Source: Clostridiales bacterium
GTDB lineage: Bacteria; Bacillota; Clostridia; Christensenellales; CAG-138
Assembly (NCBI GenBank): GCA_004558825.1
Contig: SFDB01000019.1
Location: forward strand, 1-21,383
Direction of reading: 5' to 3'
DNA length: 21,383 nt
The notes beneath the pieces are model-generated. The model was not told where the DNA came from. It did not search any database and saw only the letters and a list, made by a program, of their open reading frames with translations. Position 1 is the stretch's first letter. Every line of letters starts with the position of its first letter. The position numbers and the translations under genes are program-made. Below are positions 6,412 to 14,689 of the stretch, in pieces.

Positions 6412-8430
6412 GTGAACGAAGAAATATCGATACAGAGTTTAAGGGGCATTGGCAAGAGCCGCGCAGATGCGCTCGGCAGACTTGGCATTGCCTCTTTATT
6501 TGACCTTATACGGTATCTGCCGTCGGACTATATGGACTGTACGCGCGGCCGAACCGTCGCAGAGACGGAAGACGGCGAAGCGGCGCTTTTTTATGTGACG
6601 CTTTTGGACGCGCCCAAAATGTTCACCTCAAGAAACGGGGCGCGCACGGTAAGCGTGCAGGCTACGGACGGGACGCAGAAGCTGAATGTGCTTTTTTTTA
6701 ATCAGTCATACATGATGGCGAACCTTAAAAGCGGCGTGTCATATTATTTCTACGGCACATTGTCGAAAAAGCGAGGGGTTTACATAATAAATCCCAAGGT
6801 ATTTTCGGAGCCCACGGGCATAGTGCCGATATACAGGACTGTCAAGGGTATTCCGCAGAGCGTAATGCGCTCGGCCGTGAGAGAGGCGCTCGACATGCGG
6901 CTAAACGAAACGCGCGAATGGCTTACGGACAAAATTCGAGATGAATTTGGCCTGATGCCGCTTGCGGATGCGGCTGTAGGCGTGCATTTTCCGCGGACAT
7001 TTGATGAGCTTGCGGCGGCGCGGAAACGGCTTCTGTTCGACGAATCGTTTTCCTATTTTATAGCGCTTCGCTGTTTTTTGGCGGAACGGCGAAGGGCGGG
7101 CGGAATATCGTTCAAAACGACGGGTGTGCGTGAACGGCTTGAGACGCTGCTACCGTTTAAGCTGACGCGCGCACAAAAGCGTGTTATGGATGATATAGCG
7201 AATGACATGGCCTCACAGGACCCGATGAACAGACTGATACAGGGCGACGTGGGGTCGGGTAAGACGGCCGCGGCAGTTTTTGCGATGCTCGTTGCAAATG
7301 AAAACGGGCTTCAGTCGGTTATTATGTCGCCAACTGAAATACTTGCGCGGCAGCATTACGAGAAGCTGAAAGCGGTTTTTGGCGACAAAGCGTGCCTTGT
7401 TACGGGCGGAATGAGCGAAAAGGAGCGGCGTGGAACGTACTCCGCCATTGCTTCGGGCGAATACACCGTGATATCGGGTACGCACGCGCTTCTTGAGGAT
7501 AAGGTCGAGTTTAAGCGGCTCGGGCTTGTGATTTCGGACGAACAGCACAGGTTCGGCGTGGCGCAAAGGGCTAAAATGGCAAAAAAAGGCGCTTCGCCCG
7601 ATGTGCTCGTTATGTCGGCGACGCCGATACCGCGTACGCTTTCGCTTATACTATACGGCGATCTTGACATATCGGTAATAGACGAGCTTCCGCCCGGAAG
7701 AAAGCCCATAAAGACATGCTATGTTTCGCAGGCGAAGCGCGGCGGCATGTATCGCTTTATACGCGACAGGGCGCTTGCGGGCGAACAGGCATATGTTATA
7801 TGCCCGCTTATTGAGAGCTCGGAATCGCTTGAGCACGTCAGCTCTGCGTGCGACGTCTACGAGGAGCTGAGCCGCAAGCTCGATGTTACGGTAGGGCTTT
7901 TACACGGGCGGATGAAGAGCGCCGAAAAAGAGAATGTATTTGAACGGTTCAGGCGCGGCGAAATAAGCGTGCTTGTGTCTACGACGGTTATTGAAGTGGG
8001 CGTTGATGTAAAAAACGCGTCGATAATGGCGATAGAGAGCGCAGACAGGCTCGGCCTTGCACAGCTTCACCAGCTCAGAGGGCGTGTCGGCAGGGGCGAC
8101 AAGGAGTCATATTGCTTTTTACTCGGCGACGCGACAAAAAGGAGCGCAAAGGAGCGCATGAAGCTTTTGACGGAAACGACGGACGGCTTCGAGATTGCGA
8201 AAAAAGACCTTGAGATGCGCGGACCGGGCGAGTTTATAGGCAAGCGCCAGCACGGCGCGAACGAGCTTGCGGAGATGTTCGCGGGGATGGATATGCGGAC
8301 GCTCGACGCAGCCAACAGAGCCGCCGCAAAGACAGTTAAGCGTATGAACGACGACGCCGAGGCGCGACGCATGGCGGAGCATGCGCTTGGCATATATGGA
8401 AATGCTATGGAAAGCATAGCTTTCAACTGA
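6412..8430 (+). CDS. recG: ATP-dependent DNA helicase RecG
   Basis: The 672-aa protein matches full-length RecG (B. subtilis about 680). It has an N-terminal wedge region with helix-hairpin-helix-like GIGKSRADALGRLGI, an OB fold (about 55-150), a helicase core with Walker A GDVGSGKT (Lys284), motif II DEQH (376-379) followed by RFGV, motif III MSATPIPRT, and motifs V and VI ending in QLRGRVGRG, then the C-terminal TRG-like region DLEMRGPGEFIGKRQHG. RecG drives fork regression and branch migration in replication-fork rescue and recombination. Start is GTG one base after the fakA stop with no strong Shine-Dalgarno, so expression probably depends on coupling. In Bacillus sdaAB/sdaAA lie between yloV and recG; here they are absent. 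Confidence 0.97.
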   Translation: MNEEISIQSLRGIGKSRADALGRLGIASLFDLIRYLPSDYMDCTRGRTVAETEDGEAALFYVTLLDAPKMFTSRNGARTVSVQATDGTQKLNVLFFNQSYMMANLKSGVSYYFYGTLSKKRGVYIINPKVFSEPTGIVPIYRTVKGIPQSVMRSAVREALDMRLNETREWLTDKIRDEFGLMPLADAAVGVHFPRTFDELAAARKRLLFDESFSYFIALRCFLAERRRAGGISFKTTGVRERLETLLPFKLTRAQKRVMDDIANDMASQDPMNRLIQGDVGSGKTAAAVFAMLVANENGLQSVIMSPTEILARQHYEKLKAVFGDKACLVTGGMSEKERRGTYSAIASGEYTVISGTHALLEDKVEFKRLGLVISDEQHRFGVAQRAKMAKKGASPDVLVMSATPIPRTLSLILYGDLDISVIDELPPGRKPIKTCYVSQAKRGGMYRFIRDRALAGEQAYVICPLIESSESLEHVSSACDVYEELSRKLDVTVGLLHGRMKSAEKENVFERFRRGEISVLVSTTVIEVGVDVKNASIMAIESADRLGLAQLHQLRGRVGRGDKESYCFLLGDATKRSAKERMKLLTETTDGFEIAKKDLEMRGPGEFIGKRQHGANELAEMFAGMDMRTLDAANRAAAKTVKRMNDDAEARRMAEHALGIYGNAMESIAFN

Positions 8431-8461
8431 AAAGTTTATAATATAATGCGCTGAAACGGGT

Positions 8462-8513
8462 ACAATATTACAGCGTCACGGTTGCATAAGTTAATCTAAT
8501 GATGTAATATTGT
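8462..8513. promoter_or_regulatory. 11-bp inverted repeat over the gap promoter
   Basis: ACAATATTACA (8462-8472) and TGTAATATTGT (8503-8513) are perfect reverse complements, with centres 41 bases apart (about four helical turns). The right arm covers the -10 box TAATAT, the left arm lies upstream of the -35. Each arm contains the self-palindrome AATATT. The arrangement fits a two-site operator with DNA looping, or an RNA stem if transcription starts further upstream. Confidence 0.5.
8482..8510 (+). promoter_or_regulatory. Likely promoter of gap
   Basis: TTGCAT (8482-8487), 17-base spacer, TAATAT (8505-8510). Predicted transcription start is near 8517, leaving ~35 bases before the ATG. A second possible start region is the doubled TATAATATAAT at 8437-8447, which has no convincing -35 box. 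Confidence 0.6.
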
Positions 8514-8552
8514 GGTAGCGCGCGGCGCAAAATTTTCTGGAGGATCATTCAA

Positions 8553-9572
8553 ATGGCAATCAAAGTTGGGATAAACGGGTTTGGTCGTATCGGCAGAACG
8601 ATACTCCGCCTTTCGTCAGGTTTCCCTGAGATTGAAGTGGTCGGAATCAACAATACGAACAGCGACACCGAGTATTTGGCGTATTTGCTCAAGTATGATT
8701 CTGTCCACGGCAGATTTGACGGCGAAGTCGAAGGCCGCGGGAACAAACTCGTTGTCAACGGCAAAGAAATATCCGTGTATGGCACAAAAAACCCTCTCGA
8801 GATACCGTGGACAGAGTGCGGTGCCGAGTATATTATTGAGTGCACGGGTGCATTCACCACAATCGAAAAAGCTTCGATGCATATCCAATCGGGCGCAAAA
8901 AAGGTCATTATTTCGGCCCCGAGTCCGGACGCCCCAATGTTCGTGTACGGCGTGAATCATAATGAATACAAGCGCGACATGGATATAGTTTCCAACGCCT
9001 CCTGTACGACAAACTGCCTTGCGCCTCTCGCAAAGGTTATCAACGACAACTTCGGAATCGTCGAAGGACTTATGACGACGGTTCATTCCTACACCGCTTC
9101 GCAGAAAACGGTCGATGGCGCATCCAATAAGGACTGGCGCGGAGGCCGCGCTGCCGCCGTTAACATAATACCGAGCTCGACGGGCGCCGCAAAGGCTGTC
9201 GGCAGGGTAATACCGTCGCTCAAGGGCAAGCTTACGGGCATGTCCATGCGCGTACCGACGCCCGATGTATCGGTCGTTGATCTTACATGCCGTCTTGAAA
9301 AGCCCGCGACATACGAGGAGATAAAAGCCGTTATGAAGGCTGCCTCCGAGAGTGAGGAGTGGAAGGGCATAATCGGCTACACCGATGAAAAGGTTGCTTC
9401 ATCAGACTTCTACAGCGATCCCCGCACGTCCATTTTCGATGCCGATGCCGGCATAAGCCTGAACGAGCACTTTGTGAAGCTTATCGCTTGGTACGATAAC
9501 GAGTGGGGTTATTCGAGCAAGACGCTCGATCTCGTCTGTCATATGGCGAAGGTCGACCATTCTTGCTGCTGA
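8553..9572 (+). CDS. gap: Glyceraldehyde-3-phosphate dehydrogenase, type I
   Basis: The 339-aa protein is a complete GAPDH: Rossmann motif NGFGRIGR (8-15), catalytic SNASCTTNC with Cys151, active-site His178 (TTVHSYT), and the C-terminal WYDNEWGYS. It converts glyceraldehyde-3-phosphate, NAD(P)+ and phosphate to 1,3-bisphosphoglycerate in glycolysis. Several stretches (QKTVDG, KDWRGGRAAA, TGAAKAVGRVIP, RVPTPDVSVVDLTCRLEKPA) resemble the E. coli/eukaryote-type (GapC) branch rather than Bacillus GapA. The cofactor-selecting Asp after beta-2 is Asn34 (GINNTNS), and the Pro of the DGP/DLP loop is Ala190 (DGASNKD), which may relax NAD specificity. The C-terminus ends in HSCC, an unusual Cys pair. 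GGAGGATC precedes the ATG. It stands alone, with no cggR or pgk beside it. Confidence 0.97.
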   Translation: MAIKVGINGFGRIGRTILRLSSGFPEIEVVGINNTNSDTEYLAYLLKYDSVHGRFDGEVEGRGNKLVVNGKEISVYGTKNPLEIPWTECGAEYIIECTGAFTTIEKASMHIQSGAKKVIISAPSPDAPMFVYGVNHNEYKRDMDIVSNASCTTNCLAPLAKVINDNFGIVEGLMTTVHSYTASQKTVDGASNKDWRGGRAAAVNIIPSSTGAAKAVGRVIPSLKGKLTGMSMRVPTPDVSVVDLTCRLEKPATYEEIKAVMKAASESEEWKGIIGYTDEKVASSDFYSDPRTSIFDADAGISLNEHFVKLIAWYDNEWGYSSKTLDLVCHMAKVDHSCC

Positions 9573-9628
9573 GAAATGATACGTCAGATAAAATAAACCT
9601 TGTGCGGCGACTGTCCGCTTAAATAATG

Positions 9629-9661
9629 AAGGCTCGTTGGGCAATGCCCGTCGGGCTTTTT
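9629..9661 (+). terminator. Rho-independent terminator of gap
   Basis: AAGGCTCG (9629-9636) pairs with CGGGCTTT (9652-9659) using two G-U pairs, and GGGC/GCCC continues the stem to an AAT loop; the T-run 9657-9661 follows. It isolates gap from the two-component operon. Confidence 0.88.
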
Positions 9662-9723
9662 GTATAGAATCGGAAATGGATGTGTCACGATTCCGACAAA
9701 ATTGTGTTATTAACGCTGCACGA

Positions 9724-9752
9724 TTGCGCACGGAGCGCCAAAACTATATAAT
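9724..9752 (+). promoter_or_regulatory. Likely promoter of the two-component operon
   Basis: TATAAT (9747-9752) is a perfect -10, with TTGCGC (9724-9729) 17 bases upstream as a weak -35. The predicted start near 9759 coincides with the beginning of the GAGGTGAT ribosome site, so the leader would be very short. A weak -35 suggests help from an activator; an overlapping inverted repeat TCGGAA/TTCCGA (9670-9675, 9691-9696) lies upstream. Confidence 0.55.
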
Positions 9753-9770
9753 CGTAATGAGGTGATGAGG

Positions 9771-10454
9771 ATGCCATATAAAATCCTGATATGCGATGAT
9801 CAACCCATAATACACGAAACGCTCGGCGTTTATCTGCGGGAGGAGGGCTTTGATGTCTGCTCGGCATACGATGGAAGCGAAGCGCTGCTCAAGTTCGAAT
9901 CGGAGCTGCCCGATATGATAATTCTCGACATAATGATGCCCAAGGTTACGGGCATAGAGGTATGCAGGGAGATACGGCATAAAAGCGATGTACCCATAAT
10001 CATGCTGACTGCAAAGGGAGAGGAAATTGACCGCGTGCTGGGTCTTGAGCTTGGTGCGGACGATTATATTGTGAAGCCGTTCAGCGCCAGGGAGCTTGTC
10101 GCGCGCGTGAAAGCGGTCTTGAGGCGGTATCACCACGAATCGAAAGATGATAATTCCGTCATAAGGGTGGCGGAGATGGAAATAGATCCCTCTAATTATG
10201 AGGTCAAGATAAACGGCACGCTTTTGCGCGTTACACCGAAGGAGGTTGAGATACTCGAGCTCTTGGCGTCGCAGCCGGGAAAGCTTTTTGAGCGCGAGAA
10301 GATACTCGAACGCGTATGGGGCTATTATTACTACAGCGATACGCGCGTCGTCGATACACAGATTAAGCGCATAAGGCAAAAGCTTCCCGAGGGAATAAGC
10401 TTTACCATAACAACCGTCTACGGGCTTGGATACAAGCTGGAGCTCATTAGATGA
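9771..10454 (+). CDS. OmpR/PhoB-family response regulator
   Basis: The 227-aa protein has a receiver domain (1-120) with acidic pair Asp9-Asp10, phospho-acceptor Asp53 (IILDIMMP), Thr80 (MLTAKG) and Lys102 (IVKPF), and a winged-helix DNA-binding domain (about 130-227) with LRVTPKEVEILELLAS, REKILERVWG and TVYGLGYKL. All phosphorylation residues are present, so it should be a functional transcription regulator. I chose ATG at 9771 since GAGGTGAT ends 4 bases upstream; GTG at 9762 and ATG at 9765 are in frame but lie within or against that site. The kinase gene follows with an ATGA overlap. Sequence resembles the PhoP/WalR/ResD group, but the regulon cannot be told. Confidence 0.93.
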   Translation: MPYKILICDDQPIIHETLGVYLREEGFDVCSAYDGSEALLKFESELPDMIILDIMMPKVTGIEVCREIRHKSDVPIIMLTAKGEEIDRVLGLELGADDYIVKPFSARELVARVKAVLRRYHHESKDDNSVIRVAEMEIDPSNYEVKINGTLLRVTPKEVEILELLASQPGKLFEREKILERVWGYYYYSDTRVVDTQIKRIRQKLPEGISFTITTVYGLGYKLELIR

Positions 10455-12181
10455 AACACGCGCTGCTCATAAAAACGATACTTATAATACTTCTTACCAT
10501 CGTGTTAAGCGCCACTCTGACGGCCGTCCTTTTTATGATATTCGGTACGCGGGAGATAATGGACATGCGTGTCGCCGATATGCAGCCGGAAGCAGAGTAT
10601 TGTGCGCGTGTGTTTTCATATCTAAAGGAAGACGAGCTGAGCACGCTCGCGTTTAACCGAATAATGGCCGAACAGGCGAAACTGCTTGGCGACGGCGAAA
10701 TAATCATAATGAATTCGCCTGACGACGTGTTCGGCTTTAAGTACACGCCAAACATAAACGAGCTTTACGAGCTGATAAAGCCGTATATGGAAACGGTGTT
10801 TAACGGCGAGAACGTCGCCGATGTGTCTGTATCCGACGAGAGCAAGGTTATCGTCGGCGCACCCGCTTTCGGTATGGGCTTCAGAAGCGAAGAAATAAAG
10901 GGCGCAGTGTTCATAATTAAGCCTTTGAATGAGATTACATCGGCCATGCACGGCATGATATCGGCGCTGATTGTATCGATGCTTGCGGTATCGATTATCA
11001 TGGTTTTACCGGCGTATTTGGCGTCGAAGGGGATAACGCGCCCCATCGAGAAAATGATAGGCGTTGCGCAGGCATTGGCGCACGGCGACTTTTCTGTTAA
11101 GGCACATGTGAAGGGGAAGGATGAGCTTTCGAGCCTTGGAAGTGCGATAAACGACATGTCGGACGAGCTTTCGCAGACGATAGCCGACCTTGAGACGGAA
11201 CGCAACAGGCTGAGCGTAATAATGGAAGGAATCGGGGACGGCATTGCATCTCTTGACGAGGGCGGAGGCGTTACATATTGTAATTCGGCAGCAGCAGAGC
11301 TCTTAGAGACGGGAGGCGTGTGCGCGAATGCACTCGAGAAATGCGTCAAACGCTTAAAGGAGATAAACGCGAGCGTGACCGAATATGAAAATATCGACGG
11401 AAAAACGATAAAACTTTCGGTGACGCCTCTTGATGGAAATGAGAGTGCGGTGGCGCTTCTGCAGGACATAACGGAGACGAGCAGGCTTGAGCAGACGAGG
11501 CGAGAGTATGTTGCGAACGTGAGTCACGAGCTTAGGACGCCGCTTGCATCGATACGCAGCCTTGCCGACGCGCTTAACGACGGTCTCATAAGAAATGAAG
11601 CGGACAGGCAGCGCTATTACGGTTTCATACTCAAGGAGACGATGAGGATGTCGCGCCTTGTCGATGACCTTTTGGAGCTGTCGAGATTGCAGTCGGGTAA
11701 CGTTGCGCTAGAAAAGAAACGTTTTGATGTGTCAGAGTTTATATATGACGCATACGACAGGATGAAGGATACGGCGCTTGAGCACGGAAAGGTGATAACG
11801 CTGGAAACGGTTGTATTGCGCGATAAAAAACACTACATCGTCCAAAACCATGACAGGATGGAGCAGGTGCTTATAATATTGCTGGACAACGCGATAAAGC
11901 ATTCGGATCCGGACTCTGTCGGCATATCGCTCGTGTTTGAGGTGAATGACGGGCAGGCGGCAATGCGCGTGACGAATAAGGGCACGATTGGAAAAGAGGA
12001 TATAGGGCATCTGTTTGAACGCTTTTACAAGGTGGACAAATCGCACAGCGGCGACGGCACGGGATTGGGACTTGCGATAGCGAGCGAGATAGCGGCGCTG
12101 CTCGGCGGCAGGATAAGCGCGGTCAGCGAAGGCGGCACGGTGATGTTTGAGGCGGTATTTCCCTGCGGCGAAGAAGGCTGA
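10451..12181 (+). CDS. Membrane sensor histidine kinase (HAMP-PAS)
   Basis: The 576-aa protein has TM1 (about 7-30), a ~135-residue extracellular sensor region (about 31-165), TM2 (about 168-193), HAMP (about 193-247), PAS (about 250-345, MEGIGDGIASLDEGGGVTYCN), HisKA with His359 in VSHELRTPL, and HATPase_c with N-box LLDNAIKHSD and G-box GDGTGLGLAIA. This is the PhoR/WalK/ResE layout, and all catalytic motifs look intact. It should autophosphorylate on His359 and pass phosphate to Asp53 of the neighbouring regulator. Start ATG overlaps the regulator stop by four bases (ATGA). It is convergent with the exporter gene, only 33 bases apart, with no convincing terminator. Signal unknown. Confidence 0.94.
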   Translation: MKHALLIKTILIILLTIVLSATLTAVLFMIFGTREIMDMRVADMQPEAEYCARVFSYLKEDELSTLAFNRIMAEQAKLLGDGEIIIMNSPDDVFGFKYTPNINELYELIKPYMETVFNGENVADVSVSDESKVIVGAPAFGMGFRSEEIKGAVFIIKPLNEITSAMHGMISALIVSMLAVSIIMVLPAYLASKGITRPIEKMIGVAQALAHGDFSVKAHVKGKDELSSLGSAINDMSDELSQTIADLETERNRLSVIMEGIGDGIASLDEGGGVTYCNSAAAELLETGGVCANALEKCVKRLKEINASVTEYENIDGKTIKLSVTPLDGNESAVALLQDITETSRLEQTRREYVANVSHELRTPLASIRSLADALNDGLIRNEADRQRYYGFILKETMRMSRLVDDLLELSRLQSGNVALEKKRFDVSEFIYDAYDRMKDTALEHGKVITLETVVLRDKKHYIVQNHDRMEQVLIILLDNAIKHSDPDSVGISLVFEVNDGQAAMRVTNKGTIGKEDIGHLFERFYKVDKSHSGDGTGLGLAIASEIAALLGGRISAVSEGGTVMFEAVFPCGEEG

Positions 12182-12214
12182 GTATTACAAAGCAATGCGG
12201 CGCTCGTTTTTGCG

Positions 12215-13912
12215 TTATAGAAGCGGTTGTTCATTGTCCGTCATAACGACGGTGCTGTTCTCTATCCTTGCAACTTTGTCGCACATTTCGATACCTGCGG
12301 GGCGGTGAGTGATAATTATGCAGCTTTTGTCCTTCATTGCGCGAATGTTTGATAAAAGGCGGCGCTCCGTATCTTCATCAAGGGCGCTTGTTGCTTCGTC
12401 GAGCAGGAGTATGGGTGCGCCGGAAAGCACGGCGCGAGCGACGCTGAGCCTCTGCGCCTGGCCCTCGGAAAGGCCGAGACCGTGTTCGCCTATAACAGTA
12501 TCAAGGCCATCGGCGAGCGATGAAACGAAATCATATGCGCAGCTTATTTTAAGCGCCTCGATTATGGATTCATCGCTGACTTCTTCGTCTATAAAAAACG
12601 TCAGGCAGTCGCGTATCGTACCTGATAAAAGCAGGTTGCTCTGCGGCACATATGAAAAAAGGCGGCGTGTGGACGAATCTGCAGTTATGATGCTGCCGCC
12701 GCGCGAAATGATTTCGATAGATCCCTCGCTTGGCGTGTATACTCCCAAAAGAAGCTTCATAAGAGTGCTTTTGCCTATGCCGGATATGCCTGCGATTGCG
12801 ATAAAATCGCCGCGCGCGATATCGAACGAAACATTGCTCAGGAGGGCGCTTCTCTCATTATATGAAAAGCCGACATTGCGAAAGCGTATGACATCAAGCT
12901 CGGAATATAGGGCGGCTGCGTCGCGCATCTGAGCCGTCGATGCCTCGTCGGGGAGGGCGTCGATTTCGCATATTCGTTCAGCGGAGGCCAGCATTGCATA
13001 GTATTTCGGCAAAAGCCCCGAGATGCCTGTGAAAGGCGATTGGACTTGGTTCACGAGCTGCATTATCGCAGTGAGAGTGCCGAACGTTATAACACCGTTA
13101 TAGAGATTGACGCTGCTCCAGACGAGCGCAAATATGAAGCCGAACATAAATGCGAACGAAAACCCGGTGTTGGCTAAAATCGCGACGGCGCGGCGCTTCA
13201 TCTTTTGGCGGTAATGCGCGTCTTGAAGCTCTTGTGAAGCTGCATTTATTTTGCCGTAAGCAAAATATGCCTTGACTGCCAATATATTGCTTAAAACCTC
13301 CTGAAGGAACGAGCGGAGTTTTCCGTCAGCCTCCTGCATGCTTTTGTGAAGTCTTTTAAGGGGTTTGCGGGCTATGCGCGAAACTGTGAAGAGAAGAATA
13401 CCCGCGCATGCGACAATCAGCGCGAATTTGACGTCCAGCACGGCGAGCGCCGAAAAAGCAAGCGCAAGGCGGGCAAACATGCCGCAAAGCTGTGTAGGTA
13501 TTGTCACAACGGCATCGCTGACGACGGATACGTCGTTGACTATGCGGTTGAGCAGCTCGCCCGTGTGGTAGGAGGTGATTTTGGTGTAGTCTTTCCTTAT
13601 TATACTATTGACGAGTGCCGACTTAAAGGCTATCTCAAGCTTTGACTGTATACGCGTCGAAAAGTAGCTGTCGGCGATACGAAGCGCGAAAAGAACGACG
13701 AGCGCCGCACCGAGCATTACGGCGGTAGATATGAGGGCTCCCCAACTGCGTCCGTCGCCTGTCGCACTGTCTATAAGTGTGCGCATAAGGAGCGCCTGGT
13801 AGACGCTTAGCGCTGAGGCGGCGATGTTGCCGACGCATATAAGCGCAAGCGGGATAAGCTGCTTGCGCGATTTCGACAGAATATATTTGATTGGTGCATT
13901 ATTTTTTGACAC
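12215..13912 (-). CDS. ABC exporter (fused permease-ATPase half transporter)
   Basis: The 565-aa protein has an N-terminal six-helix ABC transporter domain (about 18-310) and an ATPase domain (about 335-565) with Walker A GISGIGKST (near 374), signature LSEGQ (near 480, Gly to Glu variant), Walker B ILLLDEATSALD (near 500) and H-loop ITHRP (near 535). There is no C39 peptidase domain, so any leader cleavage must be done by another protein; the S26-type peptidase gene just upstream is a candidate. It should act as a homodimer in the cytoplasmic membrane. The start is GTG at 13912, backed by GGGAGGAT about 8 bases upstream, inside the 3' end of the peptidase gene (14-base overlap). Last gene of the cassette; the substrate is probably a modified peptide, by inference only. 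Confidence 0.93.
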   Translation of the reverse strand: MSKNNAPIKYILSKSRKQLIPLALICVGNIAASALSVYQALLMRTLIDSATGDGRSWGALISTAVMLGAALVVLFALRIADSYFSTRIQSKLEIAFKSALVNSIIRKDYTKITSYHTGELLNRIVNDVSVVSDAVVTIPTQLCGMFARLALAFSALAVLDVKFALIVACAGILLFTVSRIARKPLKRLHKSMQEADGKLRSFLQEVLSNILAVKAYFAYGKINAASQELQDAHYRQKMKRRAVAILANTGFSFAFMFGFIFALVWSSVNLYNGVITFGTLTAIMQLVNQVQSPFTGISGLLPKYYAMLASAERICEIDALPDEASTAQMRDAAALYSELDVIRFRNVGFSYNERSALLSNVSFDIARGDFIAIAGISGIGKSTLMKLLLGVYTPSEGSIEIISRGGSIITADSSTRRLFSYVPQSNLLLSGTIRDCLTFFIDEEVSDESIIEALKISCAYDFVSSLADGLDTVIGEHGLGLSEGQAQRLSVARAVLSGAPILLLDEATSALDEDTERRLLSNIRAMKDKSCIIITHRPAGIEMCDKVARIENSTVVMTDNEQPLL

Positions 13913-14387
13913 GGCGCTTTATCCTCCCGAGGAAACGCTTTACGGCCAGCAGCTGCTTTCGCACGGGCAGGAAAAGCGTCCATAAGAAGCAGTAGACCCT
14001 GTAGGAGAAAGCCTTACACGATATCTGCCTGCCGCACCGTTCAAATGAGGTTACGACGGCAAATATCTGGTCGCGCCTGACGGGGTATTCCACGTTATAC
14101 TGGTTGTCGCCGCAGAGTTTGTATGCGCCGTCCTTTATGCCGACTATTCTGTGCATAACAAATCTGCCATCGTCTCGTCTGTAAAAAGGTATATCATAGA
14201 CTTTAAGGCGTTCCGGCGGTTTTTCTATCGTGACTCTGTCGCGCCCCTGATAAAGCATGGGCTGCATGCTTGCGCCACGCGGCGCAAATGTTATTTTTCC
14301 ACCCGATTCAAGTATCTCGAGCATTACGTCGTTCAGCTCTGAGAGAGAAAAAGCCTTGCAAGATGGAGGCGTATAGTTATCCGCCAT
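13899..14387 (-). CDS. S24/S26-type signal-peptidase-like serine protease (SipW/ER-like)
   Basis: The 162-aa protein has the signal peptidase box GASMQPML with Ser40 as nucleophile and VMHRIVGI with His79 where bacterial type I enzymes usually have the general-base Lys; GDN (Asp94) follows. A Ser-His arrangement is known from SipW/ER-type signal peptidases. There is no N-terminal anchor. Instead a hydrophobic stretch (about 127-143, YRVYCFLWTLFLPV) and a very basic tail (KRFLGRIKRRVKK) lie at the C-terminus, suggesting membrane attachment there. The start ATG is 3 bases past the pqqD-like stop, with only a weak GGA site, so coupling is likely. It overlaps the exporter gene. Likely job: trimming the exported peptide or a partner protein. 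Confidence 0.82.
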   Translation of the reverse strand: MADNYTPPSCKAFSLSELNDVMLEILESGGKITFAPRGASMQPMLYQGRDRVTIEKPPERLKVYDIPFYRRDDGRFVMHRIVGIKDGAYKLCGDNQYNVEYPVRRDQIFAVVTSFERCGRQISCKAFSYRVYCFLWTLFLPVRKQLLAVKRFLGRIKRRVKK

Positions 14388-14390
14388 CGA

Positions 14391-14651
14391 TTATTCCAAA
14401 AATCCTTCCTCGCCAAGGCGTTTGATGAAAGAATCGGCTCCTGCGGCCGCGGTGGCCTCGTCAATGGAATACTCTTTGATGAGCAGGGCGATAAGCTCGT
14501 CGCGCGTTGTTTCTGTCTGAAGCTGCTTCCAGATGAACGCGCCAGTCCGGTTGAGCGTTATCATGCCGTTGAAGTCGACGGCTTCGCTGTACGGCACGAC
14601 GACGGTGCTGTCGGCTACCGTACGGAGCATAAATCCATCTTTGATTTTCAT
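14391..14651 (-). CDS. PqqD-family / RiPP recognition element protein
   Basis: This 86-aa protein matches the PqqD pattern: an N-terminal beta hairpin region (MLRTVADSTVVVPY), FNGMITLNRTGAFIWKQL, then helices (TRDELIALLIKEYSIDEATAAAGADSFIKRLGEEGFL). PqqD-like domains (RREs) bind leader peptides of ribosomally made natural products and bring them to the modifying enzyme; B1 proteins of lasso peptide clusters are one example. It starts 38 bases after the kinase-like gene with AAGGAG upstream, and is followed 3 bases later by the S26 peptidase. No radical SAM, cyclase or leader-bearing precursor is found next to it. Confidence 0.87.
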   Translation of the reverse strand: MKIKDGFMLRTVADSTVVVPYSEAVDFNGMITLNRTGAFIWKQLQTETTRDELIALLIKEYSIDEATAAAGADSFIKRLGEEGFLE

Positions 14652-14689
14652 TATTATCTATCTCCTTAATCCTTGTTGATATTCAGCCG

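Noticed and set aside
9667..9696. GAATCG/CGATTC and TCGGAA/TTCCGA inverted repeats upstream of the two-component operon as a firm operator
   Set aside because: Arms are only six bases and the two pairings exclude each other; kept only as a remark with the promoter.
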